This document shows, in pieces, positions 1 through 9,339 of a DNA stretch of 64,000 nt. Every line of letters starts with the position of its first letter. The first letter of the stretch is position 1. Under the pieces are notes generated by a model. The model was not told the origin of the DNA. It ran no database searches and saw only the letters and a list, made by a program, of their open reading frames with translations. Where the stretch lies: NCBI RefSeq assembly GCF_002368075.1, contig NZ_AP018314.1, positions 2,094,963-2,158,962 of the forward strand. Direction: 5' to 3'. This DNA is from Sphaerospermopsis kisseleviana NIES-73 (GTDB lineage Bacteria; Cyanobacteriota; Cyanobacteriia; Cyanobacteriales; Nostocaceae). A program made the position numbers and the translations under genes.

Positions 1-400
1 GTCAACTTAGGACTTGCTCACTAACTTGGTAAATGCTATATACAAAGTTGTAATCTATAGTTCAGATGTTTGGGTAGATATATAGGAATTTAAATTGAAA
101 ATTTTTGCACATCAATTAGCAGATTCTTCACTAAATCAGTAATTTTATGGATTCAAGTTATCTTAATATACAAGTATCATGCAAGTAGGATTTGCTGAAA
201 AAGTCTTTTCGTGAGGGTTAGGAGTTCAGGAGTCAATCGATTTTGGATTGACGATTTTTCCGTTATGAAGGATCAGAACCTGTACCAAATTGTCAAAAAT
301 ACAGGAGTCAGAAGCAATTAAGATGTGAAAAGTTCATATTTCCACAGGTAGATCCGGGAACAGTTTCTCACTTCTAGTTTTGACTCCTGATTCCTGAATT
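1..400. other. Spacer, no gene recognised
   Basis: I see no credible coding frame or RNA gene here. It holds short direct motifs of the 'aggagtcag' kind, which belong to the heptamer repeats seen elsewhere in the window. It lies downstream of purB, which is transcribed leftward, so it probably contains that gene's 3' region. Confidence 0.5.
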
Positions 401-1696
401 TTAAATTCCCAGTCTTTGATAAACTTGATCTAAATGTCTCAGATGGTTTTGTGGATCAAAACAAGCATCTATTTCTGCTGCTGACAAGTTTGCAGTTACA
501 CGGGGGTCTTTACTAATCAAATTACGGAAATTACCTTCTGGTTTATTCCAAGCAGTATGGGCATTTTGCTGAACTATGCTATAAGCTTCTTCCCGGCTAA
601 GTCCTTTATCTACTAAGGTTAAGAGAACCTTTTGACTAAAGACGACTCCACCATAGCAGTTAAGGTTGCGTTCCATGTTCTGGGGATATACCAGCAAATT
701 TGTCACCAAGTCGGTGATCTCATGGAGCATAAAGTGTGTTAAAATGCAAGCATCTGGTAAAATTACCCGTTCGACGGAACTGTGAGAAATATCTCGTTCA
801 TGCCATAAAGCTACGTCTTCTAAAGCTGCTCCTGCATGACTTCTTACCAGTCGCGCCATTCCTGTCAGTCTTTCTGAGCGGATGGGGTTGCGTTTGTGAG
901 GCATGGCACTAGAGCCTTTTTGACCTTTGGAGAAGTATTCTTCAACTTCTAAAACGTCGGTTTTTTGCAAGTTGCGAATTTCTACGGCAAAGCGTTCTAT
1001 AGATGCCGCCAGTAAAGCTAATTGTTGCACAAAGTCGGCATGAAGATCACGGGAAATAACTTGAGTGGAAGCGGTATCGGGTTTAAGTCCGAGTTTTTGA
1101 CAAGCGATCGCTTCTACACGGGGTTCAATATTTGCATAAGTTCCCACCGCCCCGGATATTTTACCAACAGCGACATTTTTTTTCAGGACTTGCAAACGTT
1201 CTTGATGTCGCAATACTTCCGCTAACCAACCAGCTAACTTAAAACCAAACGTGATAGGTTCAGCGTGGATACCATGCGATCGCCCAATCATCACAGTATA
1301 ACGGTGTTCTCTGGCCTTGTTGCGAATTGCCCCAATTAAATCTTCTAATCGTTGTAACAAGATATCCAAACTAGCAACTAATTGTAGTGCTAATGCCGTA
1401 TCCAGTACATCGGAACTGGTTAAACCCAGGTGAATATAACGTCCAGCATCACCAACATATTCATTGACATTTGTCAAGAAAGCAATCATATCATGGCGAA
1501 CTTCCGCCTCAATTTCTAACACCCGCTTGGGGTCAAAATTCGCCTTGGCTTTAATTTCTGCTACTGCTTCTTTAGGAATATAACCTAGTTCTGCCTGAGC
1601 TTCACAAACAGCAATTTCTACCTGTAGCCAGGTTTGTAACTTATAGTTTTCATTCCACAGATTGCCCATTTCGGGCAAAGTATAACGCTCAATCAC
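401..1696 (-). CDS. purB: Adenylosuccinate lyase
   Basis: The 431-residue protein is an adenylosuccinate lyase. It removes fumarate from SAICAR and from adenylosuccinate in purine synthesis. The fumarase/aspartase superfamily signature SSAMPHKRNP is at residues 262-271, TSSD at 93-96, and the GRSHGIHAEP catalytic-histidine segment at about 138-147. Length is normal for the compact bacterial PurB. The start is a GTG at 1696; the ATG four bases upstream is out of frame. The gene is monocistronic as far as visible, with rpmI divergent on the other side of a repeat-rich spacer. The assignment is firm. Confidence 0.97.
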   Translation of the reverse strand: MIERYTLPEMGNLWNENYKLQTWLQVEIAVCEAQAELGYIPKEAVAEIKAKANFDPKRVLEIEAEVRHDMIAFLTNVNEYVGDAGRYIHLGLTSSDVLDTALALQLVASLDILLQRLEDLIGAIRNKAREHRYTVMIGRSHGIHAEPITFGFKLAGWLAEVLRHQERLQVLKKNVAVGKISGAVGTYANIEPRVEAIACQKLGLKPDTASTQVISRDLHADFVQQLALLAASIERFAVEIRNLQKTDVLEVEEYFSKGQKGSSAMPHKRNPIRSERLTGMARLVRSHAGAALEDVALWHERDISHSSVERVILPDACILTHFMLHEITDLVTNLLVYPQNMERNLNCYGGVVFSQKVLLTLVDKGLSREEAYSIVQQNAHTAWNKPEGNFRNLISKDPRVTANLSAAEIDACFDPQNHLRHLDQVYQRLGI

Positions 1697-1734
1697 ATTC
1701 GGGCATATAATACAACTGTCATATTTTACAAGGG

Positions 1735-1851
1735 AATTGGTGATTGGTGATTGGTGATTGGGGACTGGGGACTGGTGACTGGGGACTGGGGACTGGTGAC
1801 TGGGGACTGGTGACTGGGGACTGGTGACTGGGGACTGGGGACTGGTGACTG
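1735..1851. repeat. Heptamer STRR mosaic (GTGATTG / GGGACTG / GTGACTG)
   Basis: The spacer between purB and rpmI consists of about 16 consecutive 7-nt units, starting as GTGATTG and changing to alternating GGGACTG and GTGACTG. This is the short tandemly repeated repetitive (STRR) class typical of heterocystous cyanobacteria. It keeps one strand open by chance, but nothing suggests translation. Confidence 0.85.
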
Positions 1852-1942
1852 GGTAGGAGTTTTCCTAATTCCCAATTCCCTGTTCCCTCTGATAACTGCT
1901 GTAATTATTGACAAATGTTGGTTAATTTGAGTTTTATTGGTA

Positions 1943-1948
1943 TATAAT
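1943..1948 (+). promoter_or_regulatory. Possible -10 box upstream of rpmI
   Basis: A perfect TATAAT lies 30 bp before the rpmI start. The only -35-like sequence at roughly usable spacing is TTGGTT at 1918-1923 (19-bp spacer), so the promoter assignment is tentative. Confidence 0.3.
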
Positions 1949-1977
1949 TGTAGATTGTGTTGATTCAAAGCCATCCC

Positions 1978-2175
1978 ATGCCTAAACTCAAGACTCGCAA
2001 GGCAGCAGCGAAAAGATTCCGCGCCACTGGTAGCGGTAAAATCGTGCGTCGTAAACCTTTCAAAAATCACTTGTTAGAGCATAAGTCCTCTAGCAAAAAG
2101 AACAATTTGTCTAAAATGGCAGTTGTTCATGAACGCGACGAAGAAAACGTGCGTTTAATGCTTCCTTATTTGTAA
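1978..2175 (+). CDS. rpmI: 50S ribosomal protein L35
   Basis: The 65-residue basic protein begins [14 protein letters not shown], the hallmark N-terminus of bacterial L35, and ends near RLMLPYL. An upstream in-frame TTG would add seven residues, but the ATG at 1978 gives the canonical protein. It is a structural component of the large ribosomal subunit. It is followed after 21 bp by rplT, the conserved rpmI-rplT pair, so the two are almost certainly cotranscribed. infC, often the first gene of this operon, is not next to it. Confidence 0.97.
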   Translation: MPKLKTRKAAAKRFRATGSGKIVRRKPFKNHLLEHKSSSKKNNLSKMAVVHERDEENVRLMLPYL

Positions 2176-2196
2176 ATCCTTCAGGTAATGTAAAAA

Positions 2197-2553
2197 ATGA
2201 CTCGTGTAAAACGCGGTAATGTAGCTCGTAAACGCCGCAATAAAATTCTCAAATTAGCTAAGGGTTTTCGTGGTTCTCACTCTACTCTGTTTAGAACCGC
2301 TAACCAACAGGTGATGAAGGCGCTTCGCAGTGCGTACCGCGATCGCAAAAAGAAAAAGCGCGATTTTCGTCGTCTGTGGATCACCCGTATTAATGCGGCT
2401 TCTAGACAACATGGTTTGAGCTATAGCCAGTTAATTGGTAATCTGAAAAAAGCTAATGTTGACCTAAACCGTAAAATGTTGGCACAGTTGGCAGTTCTTG
2501 ATCCTGCAAGCTTCGCTAAAGTGGCTGAACTGGCAAACTCTGCCAAAGGATAA
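2197..2553 (+). CDS. rplT: 50S ribosomal protein L20
   Basis: The 118-residue protein starts [20 protein letters not shown] and contains the strongly basic helix and the LWITRINAA segment of L20. L20 is a primary 23S rRNA-binding protein needed early in 50S assembly. In many bacteria L20 also represses its own operon, but I did not identify a specific operator here. It lies 21 bp after rpmI. Confidence 0.97.
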   Translation: MTRVKRGNVARKRRNKILKLAKGFRGSHSTLFRTANQQVMKALRSAYRDRKKKKRDFRRLWITRINAASRQHGLSYSQLIGNLKKANVDLNRKMLAQLAVLDPASFAKVAELANSAKG

Positions 2554-2705
2554 AGGTGGCAACGGATGAATAACGGATGTAACAGATAAATTCTGCTGAA
2601 AATTCAAAATTAAACAGAATTAAACAAAATTAAACGTTTTGTGAAAAGTTGTTAAACGTTTTGAAAAGTTAATAGCAGCGTCTCGTAAAGAAGCGAAGGT
2701 CAATT

Positions 2706-3491
2706 ATGAATCAGTTACATCTGGTATTATCCGCTACCTTTATGATCATTTGTTGCCTGTTCTATGGGGAGATAGATTTGGTTGCTTCTGCGGCGACTAT
2801 GGCAGAAATTCAGCAACGAGGCTATTTAACTGTGGCGGTTAAGGATAACGTCCGTCCTTTGGGATTTAGGGATGAAAACGGCAATTTACAAGGGTTAGAG
2901 ATTGATTTAGCCAAGCGTTTGGCTAGTGATTTGTTAGGTAAACCGGATGCGGTGAAATTGCAATCTGTAGTTAATAGCGATCGCTTACCTGCTGTTTTTG
3001 ATCATCAAGTTGATATGGCGATCGCCAGAGTTACCGCCACTGAATCACGCTCCCGCATAGTTAGCTTCAGTGTTCCTTACTATTACGATGGTACAGCAAT
3101 AGTTACAAAAAATACCGCTATCAAAAAACTTCAGGATTTAGCAAAACGTAAAATTGCTGTACTCAATCACTCCAGCACTATCTCATACATAAAATACTTT
3201 ATACCTAATGCTGAATTAGTCGGTGTTAATTCCTACGCCCAGGGAAGAGAGCAAATAGAAAGCGGTAAAGTGGATGCTTTTGCGGCTGATGTCAGCGTTT
3301 TAAGTGGTTGGGTACAAGAATATCCCCAATATCAAATATTGCCAACCAAATTATCAACAGAACCATTATCTGTAGTCATGCCCAAAGGATTGCAGTACGA
3401 TGAATTAAGGCGAGGAATAAATGAAGCGATCGCTCGTTACACAACCACAGGTTGGCTCAAAGAACGAACAAACTATTGGGGACTAGAATAA
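2706..3491 (+). CDS. Periplasmic amino-acid-binding protein (SBP family 3)
   Basis: The 261-residue protein has an N-terminal hydrophobic signal segment (about residues 5-30, ending near ASAATMA). A family-3 solute-binding fold follows: EIQQRGYLTVAVKDNVRPLG opens lobe 1, with DENGNLQGLEIDLAKRLA and later RIVSFSVPYYYDG. It should bind a polar amino acid in the periplasm and deliver it to an ABC transporter, but no permease or ATPase gene is adjacent. Substrate cannot be read from the sequence. It may instead be a stand-alone binding protein. Confidence 0.85.
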   Translation: MNQLHLVLSATFMIICCLFYGEIDLVASAATMAEIQQRGYLTVAVKDNVRPLGFRDENGNLQGLEIDLAKRLASDLLGKPDAVKLQSVVNSDRLPAVFDHQVDMAIARVTATESRSRIVSFSVPYYYDGTAIVTKNTAIKKLQDLAKRKIAVLNHSSTISYIKYFIPNAELVGVNSYAQGREQIESGKVDAFAADVSVLSGWVQEYPQYQILPTKLSTEPLSVVMPKGLQYDELRRGINEAIARYTTTGWLKERTNYWGLE

Positions 3492-3519
3492 TTGATAATT
3501 GATAATTGATAATTGATAA
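3490..3519. repeat. Heptamer repeat TTGATAA
   Basis: About four tandem TTGATAA units begin immediately after the stop codon of the binding-protein gene. This placement at gene ends is common to the heptamer repeats of this window. Confidence 0.75.
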
Positions 3520-3623
3520 GGGAGAAATTTTTATTGTTAATTCTTAATTTATTTATTTTCTCATTTTCCCAGAAAGTTGATAATAGATAGAGAAAGCAAG
3601 TTTAATATTTGTATTTGCAACCA

Positions 3624-4148
3624 ATGGATAACAATCTAGTAATCATTTATCTTTCAGTTTTCGTCGGTTTGCTCCTATTTGCGGGAGTGAGTGTTTTTCG
3701 TCAGATTTTCAAAACTCGTAAACTTGAAAATTCTCTTTCCCAGTTGAAAACCAAATTGACAAAAGAAAAAGGTACTGCACAAGAATATTACGAATTAGCT
3801 AGTATTTATTCTGAAAAAAAAGTTTTTACCCAGGCAATACCCCTATTTCAAAAAGCTATCAAAGCCGCCGAAGAAGAGGGAGAAGAAAACATTGCCCCAG
3901 TTTACAATGGTTTGGGATATGTTTACTTTGCCCAAGAACAATATGATTTAGCGATTAGGCAGTACAAAGAAGCATTAAAATTGCAACCAGATTATGTAGT
4001 AGCGTTGAATAATCTTGGCCATGCTTACGAAAAGAAAAAATTAACTGCTCAGGCGTTGGAAATGTATGAAACCGCACTCAAAATTGCACCTAATAACGCC
4101 ACAGCTAAACGTCGTGCCGAATCTTTGCGGAGATTAGTTTCTGCATAG
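3624..4148 (+). CDS. TPR-repeat membrane-anchored protein
   Basis: With the ATG at 3624 the protein has 174 residues; an upstream in-frame TTG is possible but less likely. Residues 4-22 form a single hydrophobic segment, followed by a charged helix. Two to three tetratricopeptide repeats then span about 50-165, with clear cores such as APVYNGLGYVYFAQEQYDLA and VALNNLGHAYEKKKLTAQAL. TPRs are protein-protein interaction scaffolds. The anchored layout resembles small TPR proteins that assist photosystem or membrane-complex assembly, but no partner is identified by the neighbourhood. Confidence 0.8.
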   Translation: MDNNLVIIYLSVFVGLLLFAGVSVFRQIFKTRKLENSLSQLKTKLTKEKGTAQEYYELASIYSEKKVFTQAIPLFQKAIKAAEEEGEENIAPVYNGLGYVYFAQEQYDLAIRQYKEALKLQPDYVVALNNLGHAYEKKKLTAQALEMYETALKIAPNNATAKRRAESLRRLVSA

Positions 4149-4150
4149 TA

Positions 4151-4178
4151 AAAAGCTATCAGCTATCAGCTATCAGCA
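4151..4178. repeat. Heptamer repeat AGCTATC
   Basis: Three to four tandem AGCTATC units directly follow the TPR gene stop codon. Confidence 0.7.
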
Positions 4179-4236
4179 ATAAAATTCTTGTGCTACAAGG
4201 CTTTTAAATTACCAACAAGATATTGTATAATCCATA

Positions 4237-4262
4237 CCCCTGACTTCTTAAAGAAGTTGGGG
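4237..4262 (+). terminator. Hairpin terminator / dispersed hairpin repeat
   Basis: CCCC and ACTTCTT arms pair with AAGAAGT and GGGG around a 1-nt loop, followed by ATATTTTTATT. The same hairpin type recurs near 7275, 35507 and 51666, so it is both a plausible rho-independent terminator and a dispersed element. Confidence 0.65.
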
Positions 4263-4365
4263 ATATTTTTATTCTTTATATTCATTTTCTGCTAATTATA
4301 CTGTTTATGAGTAATAGTTTTGAAATCAATAGATATTCATTAACTCTACTGACTTCTCAAACAGT

Positions 4366-6423
4366 ATGATGCAAAAACTCAATTATTTTTCCCACATTCC
4401 AGCAACAAAAAATACATATTTGTGGGGTGGGCATCCTGCCCGCCCAAAAAACCTGTTAAAACTGGCTATTAACTTATTGATGATCATTTCTCTAACCCTG
4501 ATATTTCCTCATATTACATTTGCTCAAGAATTAAATCAAAAATCATTTATTACCCATCCCCTCAACCCCTTAACAGAGACAGAAATTACCACCGCAGTAG
4601 AAGTATTAAAACGGGAAAAACCATTAAGCAACACAACATTTTTTCCCATGATTACATTACAAGAACCAGATAAAAGCCAAGTCTTGAATTTTCAACCTGG
4701 GCAAAAATTTACCCGCCGTGTTTTTTTGCAAGTTTATGAACGGGAACACAATAAAACTTTTACAGCGACAGTTGATTTAATAACCAAAACCCTAACTAAC
4801 TGGCAAGAAATACCTCATGTTCAACCTGCTATTTTACCCGCAGATTATGAAATAGCCAGAGAAGTTGTGAAATCTGATCCGCGCTGGCAACAAGCAATGA
4901 AAAAACGAGGAATTAAAGATTTTAACCAAATACAAATAAGTTGTTGGGGAGCAGGAATATTAACTTCAGCAGAAGCAAAAAATGGTCATAGAATTTGCCG
5001 TGCCTTATCCTATTATCAAGGTAAACATTGGAATTATTTCTCACGCCCCATCGAAGGTGTTTTAGTCACTATTGATTTAAATAAAGAAGAAGTTTCTAGT
5101 TTTGTAGATCATGGTGTAGTTCCTATTTCCCAAGAAAACTGGGACTATGATATTAAAGCTTTCAATAAATTAACACCACCACCTAAACCTTTAAAAATCA
5201 TTCAACCAGAAGGTACAACATTCAAAATTCAAGGTAATGAAATTACTTGGCAAGGTTGGCAATTTCGTTATTTAATGCACCCCCGTGAAGGCTTGGTTTT
5301 GTATCTTGTTAAATATAACGATGGCGAAAAAATCAGACCTGTTTTATATCGTGGAAGTCTTTCAGAAATGGCAGTTCCTTACGGTGATCCAAATCCAAAT
5401 TGGTCATTTCGTAACGCCTTTGATGTGGGAGAATACAATATTGGTTTATTAGCAAATCAACTAAAATTAGGTCAAGAAATTCCTGAAAATGGAGTTTTAT
5501 TAAATGCCACTTTTGCTAATGGTGAAGGTGAACCTTATACTATGCCGGGAGTCATAGGTATTTATGAAAGAGATAACGGCATACTTTGGAAACATTTTGA
5601 TTTTAACACTCAAAAAAATTATGTCTGTCGTAATCGTGAATTAGTCATGAAAATGATTACAACAGTTGATAATTATGATTATACTTTGAATTGGATATTT
5701 CACCAAGATGGAAGTTTAGAAATAAAAAATGAATTATCGGGAATTGTGTTATCTCAAGGCACATATGACGAAAAACAATCTAGCAATTCTTTGGGAAGAT
5801 TATTAGCTAAAAATATCTTTGGTGTCAATCATCAGCACTTTTTCAATTATCGCTTAGATTTAGATGTTGATGGGCAAAATAATAATGTGATGGAAATGAA
5901 TGTTAATAATTTACCTATCAGTGAACAAAATCCTTTAGGAAATGCCATTACAGTTGAAGATACATTATTAAAAACCGAAACAGAAGCAGTGCGTGATGCA
6001 GATATTAAACACAGTCGAGAATGGATGATTACCAGTGCAGATAAAAAGAATCATTTAGGGGTTGCACCTGCATATATATTAATGCCAGGAGCAAATACAA
6101 TTTTGTATGCAGTAGAAGGGGCAAAAATACGAAAAAAAGCTAGTTTTGCAACTCATCATTTTTGGGTAACAAAATATAAAACCGATGAAATGTATGCAGG
6201 TGGTGATTATCCAAATCAAACATCACTCGGAGAAGGTTTACCGAAATATATTGCTGATAATGAATCTTTAGAAAATGAAGATATTGTTGTGTGGTACACA
6301 ATGGGTATGACTCATGTTCCTCGTCCAGAAGATTGGCCTGTAATGCCACGACATCAAGTAAGTTTTAAACTGATGCCAAGGGGATTTTTTAAGAGAAATC
6401 CAGCGATTAATTTAGGTGAATAA
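4366..6423 (+). CDS. Copper amine oxidase (TPQ-dependent), exported
   Basis: The 685-residue protein is a copper/topaquinone amine oxidase, which oxidises primary amines to aldehydes with release of ammonia and H2O2. Key residues are visible: catalytic-base Asp353 in FDVGEY, the topaquinone precursor Tyr437 in TVDNYDY, copper ligands His489 and His491 (HQH), and His650 in THVPRPEDWP. A signal segment (about residues 30-53, ending FAQ) indicates export. The first ~30 residues are odd: WGGHPARP is encoded by a palindromic repeat, so the working start may be an internal codon such as Met39. No accessory genes are adjacent. Function is firm; physiological substrate is unknown. Confidence 0.93.
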   Translation: MMQKLNYFSHIPATKNTYLWGGHPARPKNLLKLAINLLMIISLTLIFPHITFAQELNQKSFITHPLNPLTETEITTAVEVLKREKPLSNTTFFPMITLQEPDKSQVLNFQPGQKFTRRVFLQVYEREHNKTFTATVDLITKTLTNWQEIPHVQPAILPADYEIAREVVKSDPRWQQAMKKRGIKDFNQIQISCWGAGILTSAEAKNGHRICRALSYYQGKHWNYFSRPIEGVLVTIDLNKEEVSSFVDHGVVPISQENWDYDIKAFNKLTPPPKPLKIIQPEGTTFKIQGNEITWQGWQFRYLMHPREGLVLYLVKYNDGEKIRPVLYRGSLSEMAVPYGDPNPNWSFRNAFDVGEYNIGLLANQLKLGQEIPENGVLLNATFANGEGEPYTMPGVIGIYERDNGILWKHFDFNTQKNYVCRNRELVMKMITTVDNYDYTLNWIFHQDGSLEIKNELSGIVLSQGTYDEKQSSNSLGRLLAKNIFGVNHQHFFNYRLDLDVDGQNNNVMEMNVNNLPISEQNPLGNAITVEDTLLKTETEAVRDADIKHSREWMITSADKKNHLGVAPAYILMPGANTILYAVEGAKIRKKASFATHHFWVTKYKTDEMYAGGDYPNQTSLGEGLPKYIADNESLENEDIVVWYTMGMTHVPRPEDWPVMPRHQVSFKLMPRGFFKRNPAINLGE
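4425..4445. repeat. Palindromic repeat GGGTGGGCA-TCC-TGCCCGCCC inside a CDS
   Basis: Two 9-nt arms, complementary apart from one G-U pair, flank a 3-nt loop. The element lies within the reading frame of the copper amine oxidase N-terminus and encodes part of GGHPARP. I recall this 'gggcatcctgcccg' palindrome as a dispersed intergenic repeat in cyanobacteria. Confidence 0.65.
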
Positions 6424-6688
6424 ATTCCTTATTTCTCGTTACCTGTCTCTGACAAGTAATGAAATATATGAGGTTCTGCCTCAATAGACATTTGATGAAA
6501 ATGAATGTAAGGACAATTCATGAATTGTCCCTACAAGGGTTTCAGGCTACACATATTTAAATTCGGTCGATGTCTAATAGACAAATCGCTAGAGAAATTT
6601 TTTGATATATAAACTTGCAATGTGAGTGTTAATTAGCCTACGATATATCAAACACGCGCAGTTTTGAAAACAGGATAGCTAAAAACTA

Positions 6689-7258
6689 ATGAACTTTCCA
6701 GATATTAATATTCCCGGTGATGGACAACTTCACGCCCGCTTAACGACTTCCTTGGGTGAAATTGTAGTTAAATTGGAGGAAGATAGAACCCCCAATACTG
6801 TTAAAAATTTTGTCGGTTTAGCTACCGGAAACATTGACTGGAAAGATCCTAAAACCGGTGCATCTATGCTTGGTACTCCCGCTTATGATGGCGTTCGCTT
6901 TCACCGTGTCATCCCCGATTTTATGATTCAATGCGGTGATCCTTTAAGTCGTTATCCTGATATGTCTCATCGTTGGGGTACTGGTGGACCAGGATATAGA
7001 TTTGAGGATGAGTTTCATCCTGAATTGAAGCATGATGAACCAGGTATTTTGTCAATGGCTAATGCAGGACCTGGAACTAATGGTTCTCAATGGTTTATTA
7101 CAGAAGGACCAACACCTCATCTTGACAAAAGACACAGTGTTTTTGGTCAAGTAGTTGAAGGTATGGATATCGTCAATAGAATCGCTAATGTACCTACAAA
7201 ACGCGATCGCCCTAATCAAGATGTCGTGTTAGAAAAAGTGGAAATTTTCCGCAAGTAA
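6689..7258 (+). CDS. Peptidyl-prolyl cis-trans isomerase, cyclophilin type
   Basis: The 189-residue cytoplasmic protein is a cyclophilin that catalyses proline isomerisation during protein folding. Visible motifs are [17 protein letters not shown] (the active-site Arg is in FHRVI), [12 protein letters not shown] and [15 protein letters not shown]. There is no signal peptide. The substrate-binding Gln in MIQ and the SQWFIT stretch are intact, so activity is expected. The loop [18 protein letters not shown] is longer than in minimal bacterial PPIases and typical of the cyanobacterial branch. It is monocistronic. Confidence 0.95.
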   Translation: MNFPDINIPGDGQLHARLTTSLGEIVVKLEEDRTPNTVKNFVGLATGNIDWKDPKTGASMLGTPAYDGVRFHRVIPDFMIQCGDPLSRYPDMSHRWGTGGPGYRFEDEFHPELKHDEPGILSMANAGPGTNGSQWFITEGPTPHLDKRHSVFGQVVEGMDIVNRIANVPTKRDRPNQDVVLEKVEIFRK

Positions 7259-7274
7259 TTAAGTAATTTTTTCA

Positions 7275-7304
7275 GATCCTTGACTTGTTTAATCAAGTTG
7301 GGGT
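7275..7304 (+). terminator. Hairpin after the cyclophilin gene
   Basis: CTTGACTTG pairs imperfectly with CAAGTTGGGG a few bases apart, 17 bp beyond the cyclophilin stop. It is a degenerate member of the GATCCCC...GGGGATC hairpin family. Confidence 0.4.
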
Positions 7305-7350
7305 CTGATAACTTAAATTATTTATCTAATCATTTATCTATGTATGAGGA

Positions 7351-9339
7351 ATGATCAGTCATATCACAGATTTAACAGATATAACCGGGGTAAATTTATC
7401 TGCAAAATTGAACTTAATTCAAAGAAGTGAATTAGGTCAATTTCTCACTCCTGCTACAGTTGCGAAATTTATGGCAGGACAATTTAATAATTTATCGGGT
7501 CATATTAGTTTACTTGATCCTGGTGCTGGTGTGGGGACTTTAACTGCTGCGTTTGTAGAACAACTGTTGCTAAATTCCCATCAGGTTGAAAGTTGTTTTC
7601 TCACAGCTTATGAAATAGAATCAACATTTATATCATCCTTAGAAAAATGTCTGATAGAATGTTGTCGAGCTTTAGAAAACAAAGGAATTAAAGCCGATTA
7701 TAGTGTAAAACAGGAAAGCTTTATTAATAGTCTAACAGCAAATAATTTACCGCTTTTTAATAATGCTTCTCAAAATTTTACCCATGCAATTATCAATCCA
7801 CCCTACAAAAAAATCAACAGTCAATCGATTGAAAGAAAACAATTATCAAAACTAGGAATTGAAACAGTAAATTTATATAGTGCATTTGTTTGGCTGACAA
7901 TGTTACAGCTTGCAGAACATGGTGAAATAGTGGCAATTACTCCCAGAAGTTTTTGTAATGGTGCTTATTTCCGCCCATTTCGTCAAGCGTTTTTACAGAA
8001 AATGTCACTGCAAAAAATTCATGTTTTTGATAGTCGTGATTTAGTCTTTGCAGAAGATAATATTATTCAAGAAAATATTATTTTTCATGCTATCAAAACA
8101 GAATATCAAGATAATTATATTCAAATCAGTATTAATTCAGAAATAGAACTAGATCAAGTTTCCGAAATTAGACTTGTTCCATATCATCAAATTATAGAAA
8201 AAGATAATCCTGAGAATTTTATCCATATTATTACTAACTATTTAGAAGATACTTTAAAAGTGCAAATGGATAAATTTCCATCTACCTTAGAAGAATTAGG
8301 TCTAGAAATATCCACGGGTCCAGTTGTAGATTTTCGTCTCAAATCAGCTTTGAGAAATTTTTTAAATGATCAAACAGTTCCCCTAATTTATCCAGAATCT
8401 ATTAAACCAGGAAAAGTTCTATTTCCTCCCCAAAATCCAAAAAAATCAATTGCTATTGTTCACACTCAAGAAACACAAAAATGGTTGATTCCCCAAGGTT
8501 GTTATGTTTTAACTAAAAGGTTTTCTGCTAAAGAAGAAAAACGTCGTGTTGTTGCTGCTGTATCCTACCCTATAGATTACCCAGTATTGGGTATAGAGAA
8601 TCATATTAACTACTATCATGCACAAGGAAAGGGAATAAATATCAACTTAGCAAAAGGGTTAACAGCATTTCTCAATTCAACTTTATTTGAGCAATACTTT
8701 CGACTTTTTAGCGGTAACACACAAGTTAATGCTACAGACTTACGCAAAGTTAAATATCCATGTAAAGATGATTTAATTCAACTGGGAAAACAAATTAATG
8801 AATCTGGATTTGATCAAGATAAATTAGATGATATTGTCAATAAAAATCTATCAATTATGAGTGAAACAATCAACGCAATTGCAGCTAGTAAACGTATTCA
8901 AGAAGCAATGAATATTCTGAAAGAAATTGCTGCACCCAAAGAACAACAAAACGAAAGATCCGCATTATGTTTACTCGCATTAGCAGATATTCGACCAGAA
9001 ACTTCTTGGAATCAAGCAACAGCACCTAAACGCAGAATTACAGAAATGATGGATTGGTTTCGTGATTTTTATGGGAAACAATACGCACCAAATACACGAG
9101 AAACAGTAAGACGACAAACAATGCACCAGTTTGTACAAATGGGTTTGGTGGTGGAAAATCCAGATCAACCAAACCGACCAATTAATAGTCCTAAATGGTG
9201 TTATCAATTACAACCAATAGCACTATCATTAATCAAATCCTATAATTCTGAACTGTGGGAGGAATCCCGTCGTAATTATGCTATTGCAAATATCAAAACA
9301 AAAGTTTTTAAAAACTCTAACCATTACCTAATTTACTAA
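7351..9339 (+). CDS. N6-adenine DNA methyltransferase fused to BsuBI/PstI-type restriction N-domain
   Basis: The 662-residue protein begins with a gamma-class adenine methyltransferase: SELGQFLTP (motif X region, 26-34), AdoMet-binding LLDPGAGVGTL (54-64) and catalytic NPPY (149-152). Residues ~535-637 match, from memory, the N-terminal winged-helix domain of BsuBI/PstI-family restriction endonucleases: an ADIRPETSW opening, a GKQYAPNTRETVRRQTMHQF core and an NSPKW segment. In known systems M and R are separate genes. Here the nuclease domain is missing; the protein stops after SELWEESRRNYA plus ~20 unrelated residues that overlap the convergent Uma2 gene by 23 bp. It is likely a solitary or decayed system whose methylase still works. 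RBS GAGGA precedes the ATG. Confidence 0.88.
   Translation: MISHITDLTDITGVNLSAKLNLIQRSELGQFLTPATVAKFMAGQFNNLSGHISLLDPGAGVGTLTAAFVEQLLLNSHQVESCFLTAYEIESTFISSLEKCLIECCRALENKGIKADYSVKQESFINSLTANNLPLFNNASQNFTHAIINPPYKKINSQSIERKQLSKLGIETVNLYSAFVWLTMLQLAEHGEIVAITPRSFCNGAYFRPFRQAFLQKMSLQKIHVFDSRDLVFAEDNIIQENIIFHAIKTEYQDNYIQISINSEIELDQVSEIRLVPYHQIIEKDNPENFIHIITNYLEDTLKVQMDKFPSTLEELGLEISTGPVVDFRLKSALRNFLNDQTVPLIYPESIKPGKVLFPPQNPKKSIAIVHTQETQKWLIPQGCYVLTKRFSAKEEKRRVVAAVSYPIDYPVLGIENHINYYHAQGKGININLAKGLTAFLNSTLFEQYFRLFSGNTQVNATDLRKVKYPCKDDLIQLGKQINESGFDQDKLDDIVNKNLSIMSETINAIAASKRIQEAMNILKEIAAPKEQQNERSALCLLALADIRPETSWNQATAPKRRITEMMDWFRDFYGKQYAPNTRETVRRQTMHQFVQMGLVVENPDQPNRPINSPKWCYQLQPIALSLIKSYNSELWEESRRNYAIANIKTKVFKNSNHYLIY

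Noticed and set aside
1726..2070. 114-codon minus-strand frame over the purB-rpmI spacer
   Set aside because: Half is heptamer repeat (SPVPSPQSP-like) and half is antisense to rpmI.
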